Positions 1-22,612 of a stretch of DNA of 64,000 nucleotides are shown in pieces. Position numbers and translations under genes: made by a program. The DNA comes from Echiichthys vipera (lineage: Eukaryota; Chordata; Actinopteri; Perciformes; Trachinidae): positions 8,263,748 through 8,327,747 of the forward strand of contig OY829662.1 in the NCBI GenBank assembly GCA_963691815.1, written 5' to 3'. The stretch's first letter is position 1. Each line of letters begins with the position of its first letter. Below the pieces are notes generated by a model, which worked only from the letters and a program-made list of their open reading frames with translations, did not search any database and was not told the DNA's origin.

Positions 1-1919
1 TCAAGACTCTTGAGTGCTCTTTAATGGTATTGTATCTGTATGTAGGGTCGGCTCACTCGATACTCAGACACAAGTGCTCTTCAGAGGCTCTCCGTGTAGC
101 CCTGTGTGTGTGTACGGTATATGTGTGTGTAAGTACGTGTGTGTGTGTATTTGTTTTAATGGGTTAGAAACTGAAGCAATGCTTGAGCATGGTGGGACAG
201 GAGGGAGGCCATGTTATAAGATGTGTCATTTCCTGTCTTCATCACAGCAGCCGCACTTTGCTGCAGCACACATAGGACTGTGATCAGCGCAGGGCCAGTC
301 ATGGAATACATAGCATAGAGCAAAGATTTATATACATGTATTGGATTGTTAATGGAAAAAATGTATGTAAAAATGTTTTTGTTTTGTTGTTTTTTTTGTA
401 TTTAGATATTTACATACTGACATCCACACCACACTGACTACACACTGACTCCACCTGTTGACAAAATAGCTGGCTCTCATTTGCCATCAAAGTTTGCTTT
501 GATTTAATGATAAATAATTTTTTTTGTATGTTTAGCCACTGTGCTAATGCTTTTGCGGAATCTGCATTTTTTCATGTTTATTCCAGAAAATTGTTTGTCT
601 AATAGGTTTATAGGAGTGAGGGCTTTTAGAGACATAGGGGAATTCTGTCAGCCCATAAAAGATCATTTCATTCTTCAGTTTAGCTGTAAAATCATCAAAA
701 TGCGAGAGGCCTGATTTCCATTGGCCAGAAACTGAGCCAATATATTTATCAATATATCATGCAAATTTAATTTAGCAAAAGCTATCGCTGGTTGTGATTA
801 ATCTCTAAACAATTCTGTTTCAATCTTATTTTGGCAATGCTTTGTATGTCTTTATGTGTGTGTAGTTGCCTGCTTGTTCCTGTCTGAAAGGATTCATGCT
901 CCAGGAGAGGAAGCCAAATTCTACCATAAAACGGAAATTTTCCTTTTATCAAAATAATTGCTCTTTTCTGGTCTCAAAGTAGACTGGGCACGTGCCTGCG
1001 TCAATTTGTGCGGGCCAAATCATTATTTTCACAGGATCTCATCCCGTCGAACCCAACAGAACCCAGTGGGACTGAAGACATTTGGTGTAAGTTGGGCTGA
1101 ATATTCTTATTTTAAACCAGAAACACTTCTTGCAATGAGATGCTGGAGAGCAAGGTTTCAATATTCTGTCTCAAAAATGGGCACTTTTGGTTGGCCCAAC
1201 CTGTAATTCTGAGACCAGAGGCAATTATATTGAACACCTGAGTGAAGCAGACTCTTAAGGATACTGACAACAAAGACCTGAATAAATCATCACCTCTGTC
1301 TGTCATCTGAAGTCTCTCTGTTTAAATGCTAGGAGAAACTAAATCAGATGCAGACAGTGGAATCATCATCATAATTATAATTATCATTATTATTGTGTGC
1401 TTCATATTCTTATATAGTATGTTTTGTTACTGAGTGAGGGAGAGATAGAGAGACTCTTGGTAAACAAAATATGAGTGAAAAGGAAGGCCATGATAAAGAA
1501 TTGGCAACAAAACTACTAAAAAGAAAGTGTCAGGAAGAAAAAATTCCATAAAGACATGAAATTAAAGACAAAGAGGAAGGGAATATCGATGCAGAGCAGA
1601 AAGAGAGAAGAGAGAGAAAAGAGAGATGGGTAAAGCAGTGGAAAAGAGACTGATGGAGTGACTAAGCAGCGTATGATTGTTTCTAATTGGGACGACTCAC
1701 AATCCGTGACATCAGAAAACAGCCAATCATATCCTCTCATTTCACCCTTGTCAAGTGTGACATGTCTCTTCTTTCCACTCACACCTTCAGCTAGCAGCGC
1801 CCACACGTAGGAACACATCCGCACATACATAAACACACAGTCTGTCGTTCACAGCTCTTTCCCCCCTCGCTCCGTCTATTACGTTCACAGTCTCTCGCTC
1901 TTAAATTTCCCACTCTGTT

Positions 1920-1920
<1 letters not shown>
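1..1920. other. Unassigned single-copy-looking DNA
   Basis: I see no gene or recognisable mobile element here. The stretch has a short imperfect GT run near 104-150, T-rich runs near 380-400 and 518, and an ATT/ATC-rich patch near 1,365-1,395. Open frames are short and show no family resemblance. The segment from 1,600 to 1,640 is GA-rich. Confidence 0.6.

Positions 1921-1949
<29 letters not shown>
1921..1949. repeat. (CA)n microsatellite, short
   Basis: This is a pure CA run of 29 bases that ends in a CGCG. It lies about 170 bases upstream of a much longer array of the same strand sense. Confidence 0.95.
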
Positions 1950-1951
<2 letters not shown>

Positions 1952-2121
1952 GACATCAATGACGCACACACTCAAACAAGCACCTGCCTCGCGGGGCAGG
2001 ACAGTGTGTCTAAGTTGAGATAGAGGGGAGTTATAAATAGTAGTCCTCATATCCTCTGTTGCTGATAGCATCATGCACTGTCTGGCCTGATGACACACAC
2101 ACATGTAAAAAAAAAAAGAGT

Positions 2122-6098
<3,977 letters not shown>

Positions 6099-6186
<88 letters not shown>

Positions 6187-6188
6187 GG
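6099..6188. repeat. (AG)n microsatellite joined to a G-run
   Basis: A pure AG run of about 77 bases passes directly into 13 consecutive G (6,176-6,188). The top strand is entirely purine across the join, with an upstream pyrimidine-rich block on the same strand. Confidence 0.96.
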
Positions 6189-6572
6189 ATGGAGGATGAG
6201 CAGAGGTGTTAATCACAAAATTATAGAAATTTGTTTTAGGAGTCGCAGCACAACCCGATCCTCAATGCCATAGTGCTTTATTGAACACATAAGTCAGATT
6301 TCAACAAGAAGTTTCTTTTTCTGGATTATTTGTTGAAACATGTTTCCTTTTTTAACGTATTGAATATCGTAATCCTTTATGGAGGAACTCAGTGTGCAGC
6401 AGTCTTTAAGTGTTTTAAAGAATTGAAGCGTTTAAATTGAGATTTTGGTGAACAAGAAGCGCACACACTTTCACTCCCTTACAGTATGTGCATTAACTAA
6501 CTCAAGCATAAAGTAAAAAATAACCCTAACGCACAAATAAATGCTTGTATGTGTGGTCACGCTTTGATGCTT
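6189..6572. other. Unassigned DNA
   Basis: Ordinary AT-rich sequence between two microsatellites. I see no gene, RNA or repeat in it. Confidence 0.5.
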
Positions 6573-7563
<991 letters not shown>

Positions 7564-8000
7564 TTAAAGGAATAGTTCAATATTTAGGAAAATACTTATT
7601 TACTAAATATTGATACATTCTCATATCTGTTCATTCAATATTAGGTTACAGTCAGGAGATAGTTAGCTTAGTTTATCTAAAATCTGGAAAGAGAAGAAAA
7701 CTTCCCTGGCTCTGTATGAAATGATGTGTTCTATAACCTCTATCCTAAAGCTCACTAATCAATGTGTTATATCTCATTTGTTTGCACTGTACAAAAACTG
7801 AAGTGTAAAAACGACATGTTGATGTTACAGGGACAGGTAGTCCGGCCTTTCCTAAGCTGAGCTAAGCTAACCAGCTGCTGGCTGTAGCCTGTTTGTTTAA
7901 TGTACAGATACTATATAAGAGTGGTATCAATCATCTCATCTAATGAAAAAAAGTGATAAAGCTAATTTCACCAAAATTATATTAAACTATTCATTTAAAG
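7564..8000 (+). mobile_element. Inverted-terminal-repeat element, copy 1 (common fish type)
   Basis: It starts TTAAAGGAATAGTTCAATAT and ends with a phrase whose reverse complement, TTTAAATGAATAGTTTAATA, matches the start, so the ends are inverted repeats. The body carries landmarks shared with the copies at 8.5 and 42.6 kb: CTGGCTCTG, AAAGCTCACTAAT, TATATCTCATTTGTTTG and TCCGGCCTTTC. It encodes nothing, so it is a non-autonomous element or a deletion derivative. I recognise this as a sequence type scattered through percomorph genomes but do not know its superfamily. The ends have drifted, which suggests an old copy. Confidence 0.75.
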
Positions 8001-8540
8001 CGTTCTTTATAAAAGGTTGATCTAATGGCTTTATAAATTTCTCCACCTAAAGTTGTTCTTAGCAATGGCTTACAATGAATTTACAAGAATTAATAAATGC
8101 TTTATAGACTACTATATGTAGCCAGAAGGCAAGACGTATTAAAGTACAAAGGACACGCCACTTCCCACCATGTTACCCCCTGCTTCTACTCATGTGACAT
8201 GTGGGGGCAAATCAATACTGCATAATGTGCTGATAGTTCCCTCCACAGAGATGCCTCAGTCAGCTGAATATGGTCATCACTAAATACACTGGCGATGTCA
8301 GTGATTCATCAGCACTGACACCGACAGACACTGACACAGAGAGACCTACTTTGATGAGGATGAAACAGAGCGGGGTGGGCGGAAGGAACGGTTGTCAGTA
8401 AGATAGATTAGGAAAAGGCGACTTGGTGTCAGCGAGTGAGTGGGGGGAAGAGGAAAGATGGGAGGAAGATAAATAGGTGAGGGCGGACAAAAAACAGAGA
8501 GAAAGCAGAAGGGGGAGAGCTACATTATGGACATGGAATG
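8001..8540. other. Spacer between two copies of one element
   Basis: AT-rich at the left and GA-rich from about 8,400 to 8,530. Phrases at 8,000-8,110 (repeated TTTATAAA and AATTTACAA types) hint at another old repeat, but I cannot assign it. Confidence 0.4.
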
Positions 8541-9176
8541 AAAATAATTCAACATGTTGGGGAATGCGCATATTTGCTTTCTTTCCAAGTGAGATGAGAG
8601 GATTCATCTCTCAGTCTGTGCCTTACTTACAGAGTTGAATTTAGTCTGGGTTTAGCCTAGCTTCACAGCTACACGCTGGAACTTATTCTTGTTGAACAAT
8701 AGATTTTTCCACTCAACCGACACTGGTGGTCAGGTTTTGATTTTGAACAGGCATAATGGTAACGAGAGATACTATATGTCACGAACAAGTCAGCTCTTTG
8801 AGCGACGACAGCGGCCGGCTCCTATCTGAGAGATATTCTTTTAAATACAAGAGTCAGACAGAATAATAAGATGATCCAAAAACGTATTTGTTGAATACGA
8901 TCCAGGCTCATTACAAGGCTCCAGGATGCTGCTCATATTGGTCAAGAAATAGAAAGTAATTTGGATTAAACAAATGAGAAACAATGTGCTCATTTCACTT
9001 CAGACAGAGCCAGGCTAGCTGTTTCCCTTCTGCACCCATCATTATGTTGAGCTAGTTTAACCATGTTGCCTCCAGCTTCCTATTTTCACACAGACATTGG
9101 TATTGGTCTTCTACGTACGTCTCAGAAAGAAAAAACAAATAACCATATTCCCCAAGATGTTGAACTATTCCTTTAA
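8541..9176 (-). mobile_element. Inverted-terminal-repeat element, copy 2
   Basis: This is a second copy of the 7.56-kb element. The left end (AATTCAACATGTTGGGGAAT) and the right end read on the minus strand (TAGTTCAACATCTTGGGGAA) match closely and give a long inverted repeat. The minus strand carries GAAACAGCTAGCCTGGCTCT near 9,003-9,030, and CTCCAGGATG plus CAAGAAATAG near 8,918-8,950 match the 42.6-kb copy. At about 636 bp it is longer than copy 1. A central block around 8,650-8,900, which includes a GCGGCCGGC phrase, is not shared. Confidence 0.75.
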
Positions 9177-9816
<640 letters not shown>

Positions 9817-10171
9817 GGGCCAGAGGGGAACTCCCTTATGCCTAATGTACCTTTTGCTATCACAGATGGGTCACTTACATTTCTGGGCAAAAGAGCGATG
9901 AAGAGAAAGAGATGGAGGGAAAAAAAGTGGAGTGGAAAAGATTGGAAGAGAGGGGACGGCAGGGAAGGTGCACAGGAATGGATAACACAAGGAAAATGAG
10001 AGATCACACAAGAGGGGAGGAGAGGAAGGAGGGAAGGACGAACAGTTTACACCCCAACTCGTCACATACGGTCAGGACCCTTTTGTGTCACTTGTCAACA
10101 CACTGGGTAGCCCTGCGCATCAAAATGTGATGCTGTTTTAAACAGGGGAACATGTGATTGAAGCGAGTTCA
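9817..10171. other. Purine-rich flank of a microsatellite
   Basis: The top strand from about 9,895 to 10,040 is strongly GA-rich, with few pyrimidines. No gene. This arrangement, a dinucleotide array followed by a purine tract, recurs in the window. Confidence 0.55.
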
Positions 10172-10335
10172 AACAAAACTATATGTTGTTAGGGTTAGGA
10201 AAAGATCCCAGGTGGGGTTAAAATATGTATGTTTGTAATTTAATTAGAGTGACACACAGGACAAAAAGTGTGATCTTGAGTGAAAGTCCTGTCTTAGTTT
10301 GACCCGTCCACCACCATGACCTTCTCCATATGCAG
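10172..10335 (+). repeat. Dispersed repeat family A, copy 1
   Basis: It contains GGGTTAGGAAAAGATC, GGTTAAAATATG, GTGATCTTGAGTGAAAGTCC and GTTTGACCCGTCCACCACCA. The last phrase matches, on the opposite strand, GGTCATGGTGGTTGGTGG at 60.7 kb. I know this as a frequent interspersed sequence in percomorph genomes without a settled class. It has no coding capacity. Confidence 0.65.
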
Positions 10336-11784
10336 ACTTAGTCCCTCTTACTTCTTACTTGTTCGGAGGGTTTAATATTTCCGCATGTGGGATAACATTT
10401 GAAAGCCCGGTGTGTTTCATGCAGACGTTCAAGGCTGATTTTGCATCAAACCAAGGGGCATGACGAAGGGTTGGTATTTGACACCCTGGGAAGGAAAAGG
10501 GTCTGAAAAAGAAGTGGGACATTATTATTATTATTCAGCTCATATATGTGTAATGTGTAATTGGGCCGTCGTCGTGTCACCCCTATTTTTGCCACTTCAA
10601 TCGTTCTTATCAGTGCTTCTTATGCTGACTCAACAAGCTGAATAAGCATAAGCGGGAGTGGATGAGAGTGAGCTATGTGATCAGCCTATTGAATCAGTAA
10701 TTTCACACATTCAGTTAATCCTAATTTTTTTCCTGCACTTTTTTTTTTTCAAACCACAAGCTAAAAAGGGAAAACTCTGTATCAGGCTTTTATCAAATAC
10801 TGTATATTCTCATTTTGAATCACAAGAAAACAGAAAAGAGCAGAATGAGACGGAATCAGTAATGTATTCAGTTTATCTTTCTTCACTAACCGATCAGTTG
10901 AGCAAAAATACAAAATTTGCTAGTTCAAGCTTCTAAATTTGAGAAGATTTGCTGCACTAATTTGTCTTATGTGGCAGAAAAATGAATATTGTTGTTTAAG
11001 AAGCATGTCAAATATGTCCCGATTAGCTCTGGGAAATTGTGAAGGTGTGATTGCTGACATCTAACAGACAAACCACTTAAAAGATTGATCGTGAAAATAA
11101 TTCACAGGTTAATTGATAATTTAAATAAATGTTATTCACAGCAAATGTTAGCCTTGGCAACATATTCTAATGTGTGGTGTCGAGAGGTGACGCAAAGTAT
11201 TTAATCAATTAGCCTTATAATTGTCAGCTTGGTGTGCCAGGGCAATTGGAGCTTTTTGTTCTTGGTTTGTACTTGAAGTGTCCATACTTTCAAGAGACAA
11301 ATGTATGATATAAATGTATCACCGGACAGTCATCATAGTATGAAAATGAAATTTAGTTCGTTAAGGCAATTCAGATCGTGTTTAACCATCCATAGTGGAG
11401 CTGCTCAGTAAGAGACGTGTCCTGTATTGAAAGAATACGAAGAACAGAAGTGTTGAAAGAATGCAAACAACAACAAGCACTCACTTAATTGTAGAGAACG
11501 TACTAACCGTGAAAACGGTCATGTACTAGTTAACAGTCAAGTGTGACGACAAACAGAGATGAGTCAACCGTGACGCTGGTTAGAGGCTGACAAACATCTT
11601 GGATCAGGGTCGTCCTTGAGGGGCCTCGCTGAGGTCTCTCTTATGAGGACGAAGAACAGTAATACTATCTGACTTGAGTCATGAGTGGAGGGGAGCATCT
11701 GTGGATCACTGCTCACACAACAGAGAGGGAGAGACTCAACTAGGTCACAAACACGTTTGTACAGCACGGTTTGAGCAACATGGC
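10336..11784. other. Unassigned DNA
   Basis: AT-rich with an ATT trinucleotide patch near 10,518-10,535 and T-runs near 10,726-10,750. Open frames of 60-90 codons have no family resemblance. Nothing was assigned. Confidence 0.5.
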
Positions 11785-13800
11785 TTTTAACAGTTTTTTC
11801 ACGATTGCTAAAACAATAAATCCCATTCTTTCAACCGTATGCTCAGTGGCTCAGTGGGCAATCACTCTTTTTGCAAAACCTTAAACAATGTTGACGAAGT
11901 TAATATAGTTTGCATATCTCATTCACTCTTTTGCACTGTGACGCAGTTGTGTTGCAAAATGATTAACGCAGGCGGCAGAAGCTGAACACTTCAACACAGC
12001 TGTTCAAATTTGTTCACACTTGTTTCTAATGATAGTGTTATAAACTGAATAGAATATAAGCCAGTTCAGATGCATATGTGAGCTGAATGTTGAAATCAAC
12101 AATGAATGCGAACAAGCAGAGAGGCAGAGGAGGAAGAGCGTGGGTAAGAGGTGGCGGATGAAGAGGAAGAGCAAGAGCAAAAACATGATTTCAGGTGAAA
12201 TCCGAGCAACTCTAATCGACCATGTTCTTGTTCATGGGGTATCAACATGGGAAGCAGGACAAAGAGTATGAACCCCAATGTGAGCTCTTTTTTTTTTTTG
12301 GTCATTTTAAGTTTACAGTATATGATGTTGCAGTGCATGCCTATACCAATAGAAAGAAAACAATATCTACAGGTTTTATTTAAGTTAAGTATATAACTAT
12401 TTTTACTGTAAGTATAGCCTATTTTTTAACTGCATCTTCAATTTTTGTAGAATTACAAGACTGCAAGAGAGGACTTCTGACTGAGGGAAAAACAAACAAA
12501 GAAATGTTGAAGATGATGTACATTTAGTAGGTATCAACAGTGTCAAAGTGTACAACTTTGAGTCTAACTCAGAAAGTGTCAAAATCATCGATGTCAGTAT
12601 GTGCAAGGAGGCACACTCAAACATACACTTGCGGGTACCACGCTGACAATGCAATATTGTAAACTGCAATATAGCATACTGTATGTAAATCAATCATTTT
12701 ACAAAAGTACGTTTTTTTGTAATCTTAGTTTGTGTATAGAGAGTGTTTGAATAGGATTCCAAGTAAAAGTCCCCATGAATACAATTCTTGTGGATGAAGT
12801 TTCAATCTGATGAAGAAGAGAAGGAGAGACAGGAGCATAATTGGGCGACGTTCCCTGAAGTCCCTGATCAGCATAGTGGCAACATGACCCTTCTTGCAGC
12901 CACAAGTAACCTTGGGGTTCTCCACCGTCATCCCAATTTAGGGCCCATAACACCAAACATCTTTTGACATGTCTGGGTGGTGTTTGGGATATTTTGTTTG
13001 AGCATGAGCCGCAGGATGGTGAGCAGGCAGAGCATCCCATCTATGTCACGGTTGTGGACAACGTCAATTTTCGCCATGCCGTCTGGATATGTGAGTGTTT
13101 CAACATTAACCAGGGATTCATGAATGTTTGTCTTTCAGCATACCTTCCTTTCCTCATCCAGAGGTTTTTCTCTGCATGGCAGTGGAAAGTCTATGATTGA
13201 AACCACTATATCAGGGAAAAACCTCCTACAGGCAATGGACTTGGCCTACGGTGAATTAGGTATGGAATCTTGTCAGGGCTGAACCCTGCACACCAGAGGG
13301 TCCCCCCCATTTCCTGACAAGACAAGAACATTGTCTGTGATGTGGACCGAGTCCTCTGGCCTGACCCAGCACAAAGATGTTTGGTGATTTTGCAGGTGCA
13401 CAACATTTTACAGTGCATTTCATTTGGATTTTTTCTTTGCAGTGTTGAGTACTGTATTTTAAGCAAGTGCTGAATAACACAGAAATTCAACAATGTGCTA
13501 CTTGCAGTACTTAGAGAAAACACTATGCTCAATGTACTTGTTCATCAATACTCCGCCCTCCATTTTTTTGATGTTAGGACCAATTAGTAGTATTTTCATA
13601 CTGACTGGCTGTATGTTCTCAAAGCATCGTTTGATTTTGAGCACTGATAAAATTGTTTTGAGGCCATAATTTGATTTTGCCAGAAGAGTCAGTGATTGTC
13701 AGTGGTTTTGTGAATGCAGTTTGAAGATTTGGTTTTGTGTTCACAGTTTTGAGAAGACGGTGGGAAGTTTGAAGAAATGTGTCCGTGTGAGTAACTGTAA
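11785..13800 (+). mobile_element. Decayed IS630/Tc1-superfamily DNA transposon
   Basis: The stretch holds a broken transposase (listed separately) inside flanking sequence of the type seen around this family in fish. On the left is a phrase starting ACAGTTTTTTCACGATTGCT. On the right are repeated TTTTGA and GTTTGAAGA motifs from about 13,620 to 13,770. The outer ends are uncertain because I could not pair clear inverted repeats or a TA duplication. The boundaries given are estimates. Confidence 0.6.
12102..13385 (+). pseudogene. IS630/Tc1-superfamily transposase pseudogene (DDE_3 type)
   Basis: In its intact form this would be a DDE transposase that cuts and joins transposon ends. Fragments occur in the expected order. 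A Gly/Arg-rich start lies at 12,102-12,180, and a segment near 12,188-12,265 reads SGEIRATLIDHVLVHGVST. A piece near 12,770-12,830 contains LVDEV and a basic MKKRRR run. Positions 12,964-13,197 contain HPIYVTVVDNVNF and FFSAWQWKVYD, and a C-terminal piece near 13,325-13,370 reads CDVDRVLWPDPAQ. The first two acidic catalytic positions can be seen (VDE and VVDN). The expected PIEEFFSAW is changed to LIQRFFSAW, so the third catalytic Glu is lost. Stops, frameshifts and about 450 bp of unalignable sequence (12,290-12,740) separate the pieces. It is not functional. Confidence 0.8.
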
Positions 13801-13952
13801 AGGCAAACATGATGTTTGGAATGAAGCACGATTAAAAGAGTATCTGGTGTTTCTCATAGAGAAATGTATTCTTGACTGTGAGAAAGAGTCTGTAAAACAG
13901 CATTTGCATGTGCCTGTAAGATTCAAGTAAGGACATTCTCCTTGGGTGAATA

Positions 13953-14040
13953 AGGAGAGGAGAGGAGAGGAGAGGAGAGGAGAGGAGAGGAGAGGAGAGG
14001 AGATGAGAGGAGAGGAGAGGAGAGGAGAGGAGAGGAGAGA
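13953..14040. repeat. (GGAGA)n pentanucleotide array
   Basis: About 17 units of a five-base purine repeat with one GATGA interruption near 14,003. The top strand is wholly purine apart from that base. Ser/Pro/Leu-rich minus-strand frames over it are artefacts of the repeat. Confidence 0.95.
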
Positions 14041-14148
14041 AAGTTGCTGACCCACTTTGTAGATCCCAAAGTTTCAAATCCGCTTTAAGAGAGAGTGAGC
14101 TGTGGCCAAGAATATGGCAAGACACAGACACACACACCATACATATAG

Positions 14149-14183
<35 letters not shown>

Positions 14184-15292
14184 TACAGACACGCACACAC
14201 AATTGCGGGCATGTGACCCCAGACACCATGAATAATGAAATAAGTGCTGCTTTTATTTAACACCACATTAGCTAATAATGGCAGCACTGAACCACACTAA
14301 CACACACTTAAACACACGCACACACACACACACTTCTGGTACTGCTCGATATGGTTTGTTAGTTTTCTCATTTGAGTCGGTCTATTTTAGTCCAGCAAAA
14401 CCCTCTTTCTCATTCCTCTTCTCTCTGATCCTCCTTCCATTGTCTCACGCTTTTATCTTTGATTTTCTTTTTCTTCATCTTCTCTGCTGTTTTTTTTTTT
14501 GCCTGTTCTCTCCCTCGCCTTTTACCTCCGTTGGTATATCTCTTTCTCTATTCCTCTCTCACTGCTTCTACTCTCTCCATCCCTCTCTCTCTCTCTGAGC
14601 ATTTTGTTGATGCAGGTGATAAGATCGGCATGTGATTGGCTGGGCCAGATAAGAGATAAGACTGTGATTTGTTTAGGGAGCTTTTCTGTTCTCATCACAC
14701 CCCTGTTGACTGCAGTGATATTAATGAAAATACACAGACACGCATACATCACGCACACAAAAGTATGAGAGTATGAGAGAAGGTAGAAAGACAGAGAGAG
14801 TAGAAATACACATGGGGTACAGTGGTGAGAAAAACACTTGTCCTAATTTGCAAATCAAAAACATTATGACTCACATATTTACATCTGAATCAGCCAAAGG
14901 GGAAAATATTTCTCTCTCATTCCTGCTCCCCTTTTTACATTCCTTTTATCTTCCTCCTTTCATGCCTGCCTTGTGCTGCTCAATCGTATAATGTTCTTTA
15001 AAAGAAGAGGCCCTTGTTACCATTTCACATCTATTACTTCCATTCTATCACTGCACAACTCATATGAAAACCTATAATGAAGGGACTAGATTTAATCATC
15101 AATATGTCAGAGAGAAATAGAAGAAAAACTACATCACATATTCACTGGTAACGCTAACGCTCGTTGGTCAATGATTCCAACCTGCAGAGAGAAACAGCCT
15201 TATTGCTGAGCAGCAAGATGCCATGCTTAATTTCAGGTTTTTGATGAAGCCTGCAATCTCCTGTGATGGCACTTTATTTAAGCATAACTATA
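14041..15292. other. Unassigned DNA with short AC runs and a GATA-motif cluster
   Basis: Short AC runs lie at 14,151-14,180 and 14,311-14,333. CT-rich sequence spans about 14,395-14,595. At 14,617-14,661 there are three GATAAG cores and one ATTGGC. The segment at 14,760-15,290 shows nothing assignable. Confidence 0.5.
14617..14661 (+). promoter_or_regulatory. Cluster of three GATAAG motifs plus an inverted CCAAT
   Basis: TGATAAG lies at about 14,618, ATTGGC at about 14,635, and AGATAAGAGATAAGA at 14,647-14,661. Closely spaced (A/T)GATAA sites are what GATA-family factors bind in vertebrates. Such clusters also arise by chance in AT-rich DNA, so a regulatory role is only a suggestion. Confidence 0.25.
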
Positions 15293-15864
15293 TGTCATGA
15301 TTCCACCATGGCAGCCCTGAGTTTTCCTTGTGTGTGTGTTTGTGTCCCTGTCTGTATTATTCCTCCTGTGTCTCTCCGCCTGTCTGTGCTGTGTGTGCAT
15401 GTGGGCGGGGCTTCTTCTCCACAGGCAGCGCCAGATGAACTCACTCTACTATCAAGCCTCCCATAAAGCCACTGGTTTCTCTCCTGCTCATCGCCAGATC
15501 GTTTCGTCAGTATACGTGGTTGTTTGGATCCTGGCTTCGTTGTATTTGACCCTGTGCTCTGTGCTTAGCTTGTGAAGCTAATCTCCCTGTGATTCAGATT
15601 ACTGTGCTTGCTCTGCAGTCTTGAGCATTGCTTCCTCCCTGCCTGCCTGTGGACCTGCCTGCCTGCTGCCTGCTCCCCGGAGCTCTCTCACTGCATCGCC
15701 ATTTCACGCCACTTGCATCTAAGCACACCCCGGTGACTTCACCTACCACATCAGGATCCTGGGACCTCGCACCACCCCTCCACCTCGCACCTAAAACTGT
15801 TTGTTGCACTTTGAACCAGAGTCGAGTCGTGCATTTGGGTCCTGATCCAACACAATCCGTAACA
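15293..15864 (+). mobile_element. Solo LTR of a Gypsy-type retrotransposon
   Basis: The element begins TGTCATGATTCC and ends CCGTAACA, giving the TG...CA ends of an LTR. The flanking five bases are CTATA on the left and CTTTA on the right, four of five identical, as expected for a target duplication. The right part has the GTGCATTTGGGTCCTGATCC type of phrase found near the 3' end of many fish Gypsy LTRs, and a CATAAAG near 15,463 could be the promoter's TATA-like box. No primer-binding site follows and no polypurine tract precedes, so this is a solo LTR left by recombination. Two open frames in it are spurious. Confidence 0.75.

Positions 15865-21445
<5,581 letters not shown>

Positions 21446-21503
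<58 letters not shown>
21446..21503. repeat. (GT)n microsatellite
   Basis: A GT run of about 58 bases with one TTT interruption near 21,487-21,489. Confidence 0.95.
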
Positions 21504-21632
21504 AGCAGCCCGATTGACACCATTATGTCTATTCCCCCTCCCTCCACTCCATAAGCCAATTCCCCCTCATCATTCTGCTATTAAGCAGCTTTGCATTGGT
21601 ACAGCTATGACTGTAACTGTGAGAAAGTGCGT

Positions 21633-21636
<4 letters not shown>

Positions 21637-21673
<37 letters not shown>

Positions 21674-21675
21674 TG
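21637..21675. repeat. (GT)n microsatellite
   Basis: A GT run of about 38 bases with a TTT near its right edge. It lies 130 bases from the previous GT array on the same strand sense. Confidence 0.93.
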
Positions 21676-22396
21676 CAAGAGACACGGGGCGGTCGGGAGT
21701 AAAGTAAGAGTCGTTTTGCGACTAAAAATGTCCTCATTTCTCTCCAATATCTCAGTACATTACCCTCGAATCAACTCCTCGTCGACCCTACCTCTGCCTT
21801 TGTCACTGTAATCAGTTCAGGCGACCCAGCCTTGAACTTTTAATGACATTAAAACAATAAGGTGAATACAACAGAACTGTGAACCCAATTCTAGGCAATT
21901 GCACAATAAAGCATTGTGCTATAAATACATTGCCAAATGCTATTTATTTACAGGGGGGGGGGGGTCATAGTAGAATGAAAAATTGTCATTTCAGTCATGG
22001 TTTATTGTTTGGAGTCAAATGCTGGTCTGCTTTAATTATATGATTACAGCATTAACTCTCCTGCTTCATTATGATTTGTTTAAGATTACAACAAATCAGT
22101 CAAACCTTTTTATTTCAGCTTTCAATCTTAGGATCATCAGTGTTTTATTGGTGCTCAAATATTTCTAGACCTGAATTAATATGAATACTGCTAATTATTT
22201 TCTAACCCAATTAAGAGACAATTTATCATACACCCATATGTAAATAGGCACATGGACCTCATCAATTTGTCCCTCCTCTCCTCTTTCTCATCCTTCCTTT
22301 TGCCTCCCCCTTTTCCTAACTTTTTACACTTTTACCTCAGTCCACTCTTGACTCCCTTTCTCTCTATTTTGTCCTGCAGTGAAGTGTGTGCACAGG

Positions 22397-22399
<3 letters not shown>
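21676..22399. other. Unassigned DNA
   Basis: Contains a 12-base G-run at about 21,953-21,964 and a CT-rich patch at 22,262-22,375. No gene or mobile element was recognised. Confidence 0.5.
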
Positions 22400-22479
<80 letters not shown>

Positions 22480-22504
22480 GTGTGTGTATGTGTGAATGTG
22501 TGTG
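22400..22504. repeat. (GT)n microsatellite with degenerate right end
   Basis: A pure run to about 22,477, followed by a tail with CCG, TAT and GAA interruptions. Confidence 0.96.
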
Positions 22505-22612
22505 CCAGGTTCACTAGAGGCTCAGCAGCAATCGATAAGTATTTGGGCAACAGCTCAACATAATTATGGAGGGATACTGAGAATCACCCTGGCTGGACAT
22601 TGTGCTTCTCTG

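Noticed and set aside
13953..14040. Regularly spaced units considered as a CRISPR array
   Set aside because: The units are 5 bp with no spacers, so this is a simple tandem repeat. Nothing else in the window shows repeat-spacer structure.
13741..14287. Ser/Leu/Pro-rich minus-strand frames of 104 and 151 codons
   Set aside because: They read through the GGAGA array and an AC array. The apparent protein repeats come from DNA repeats.
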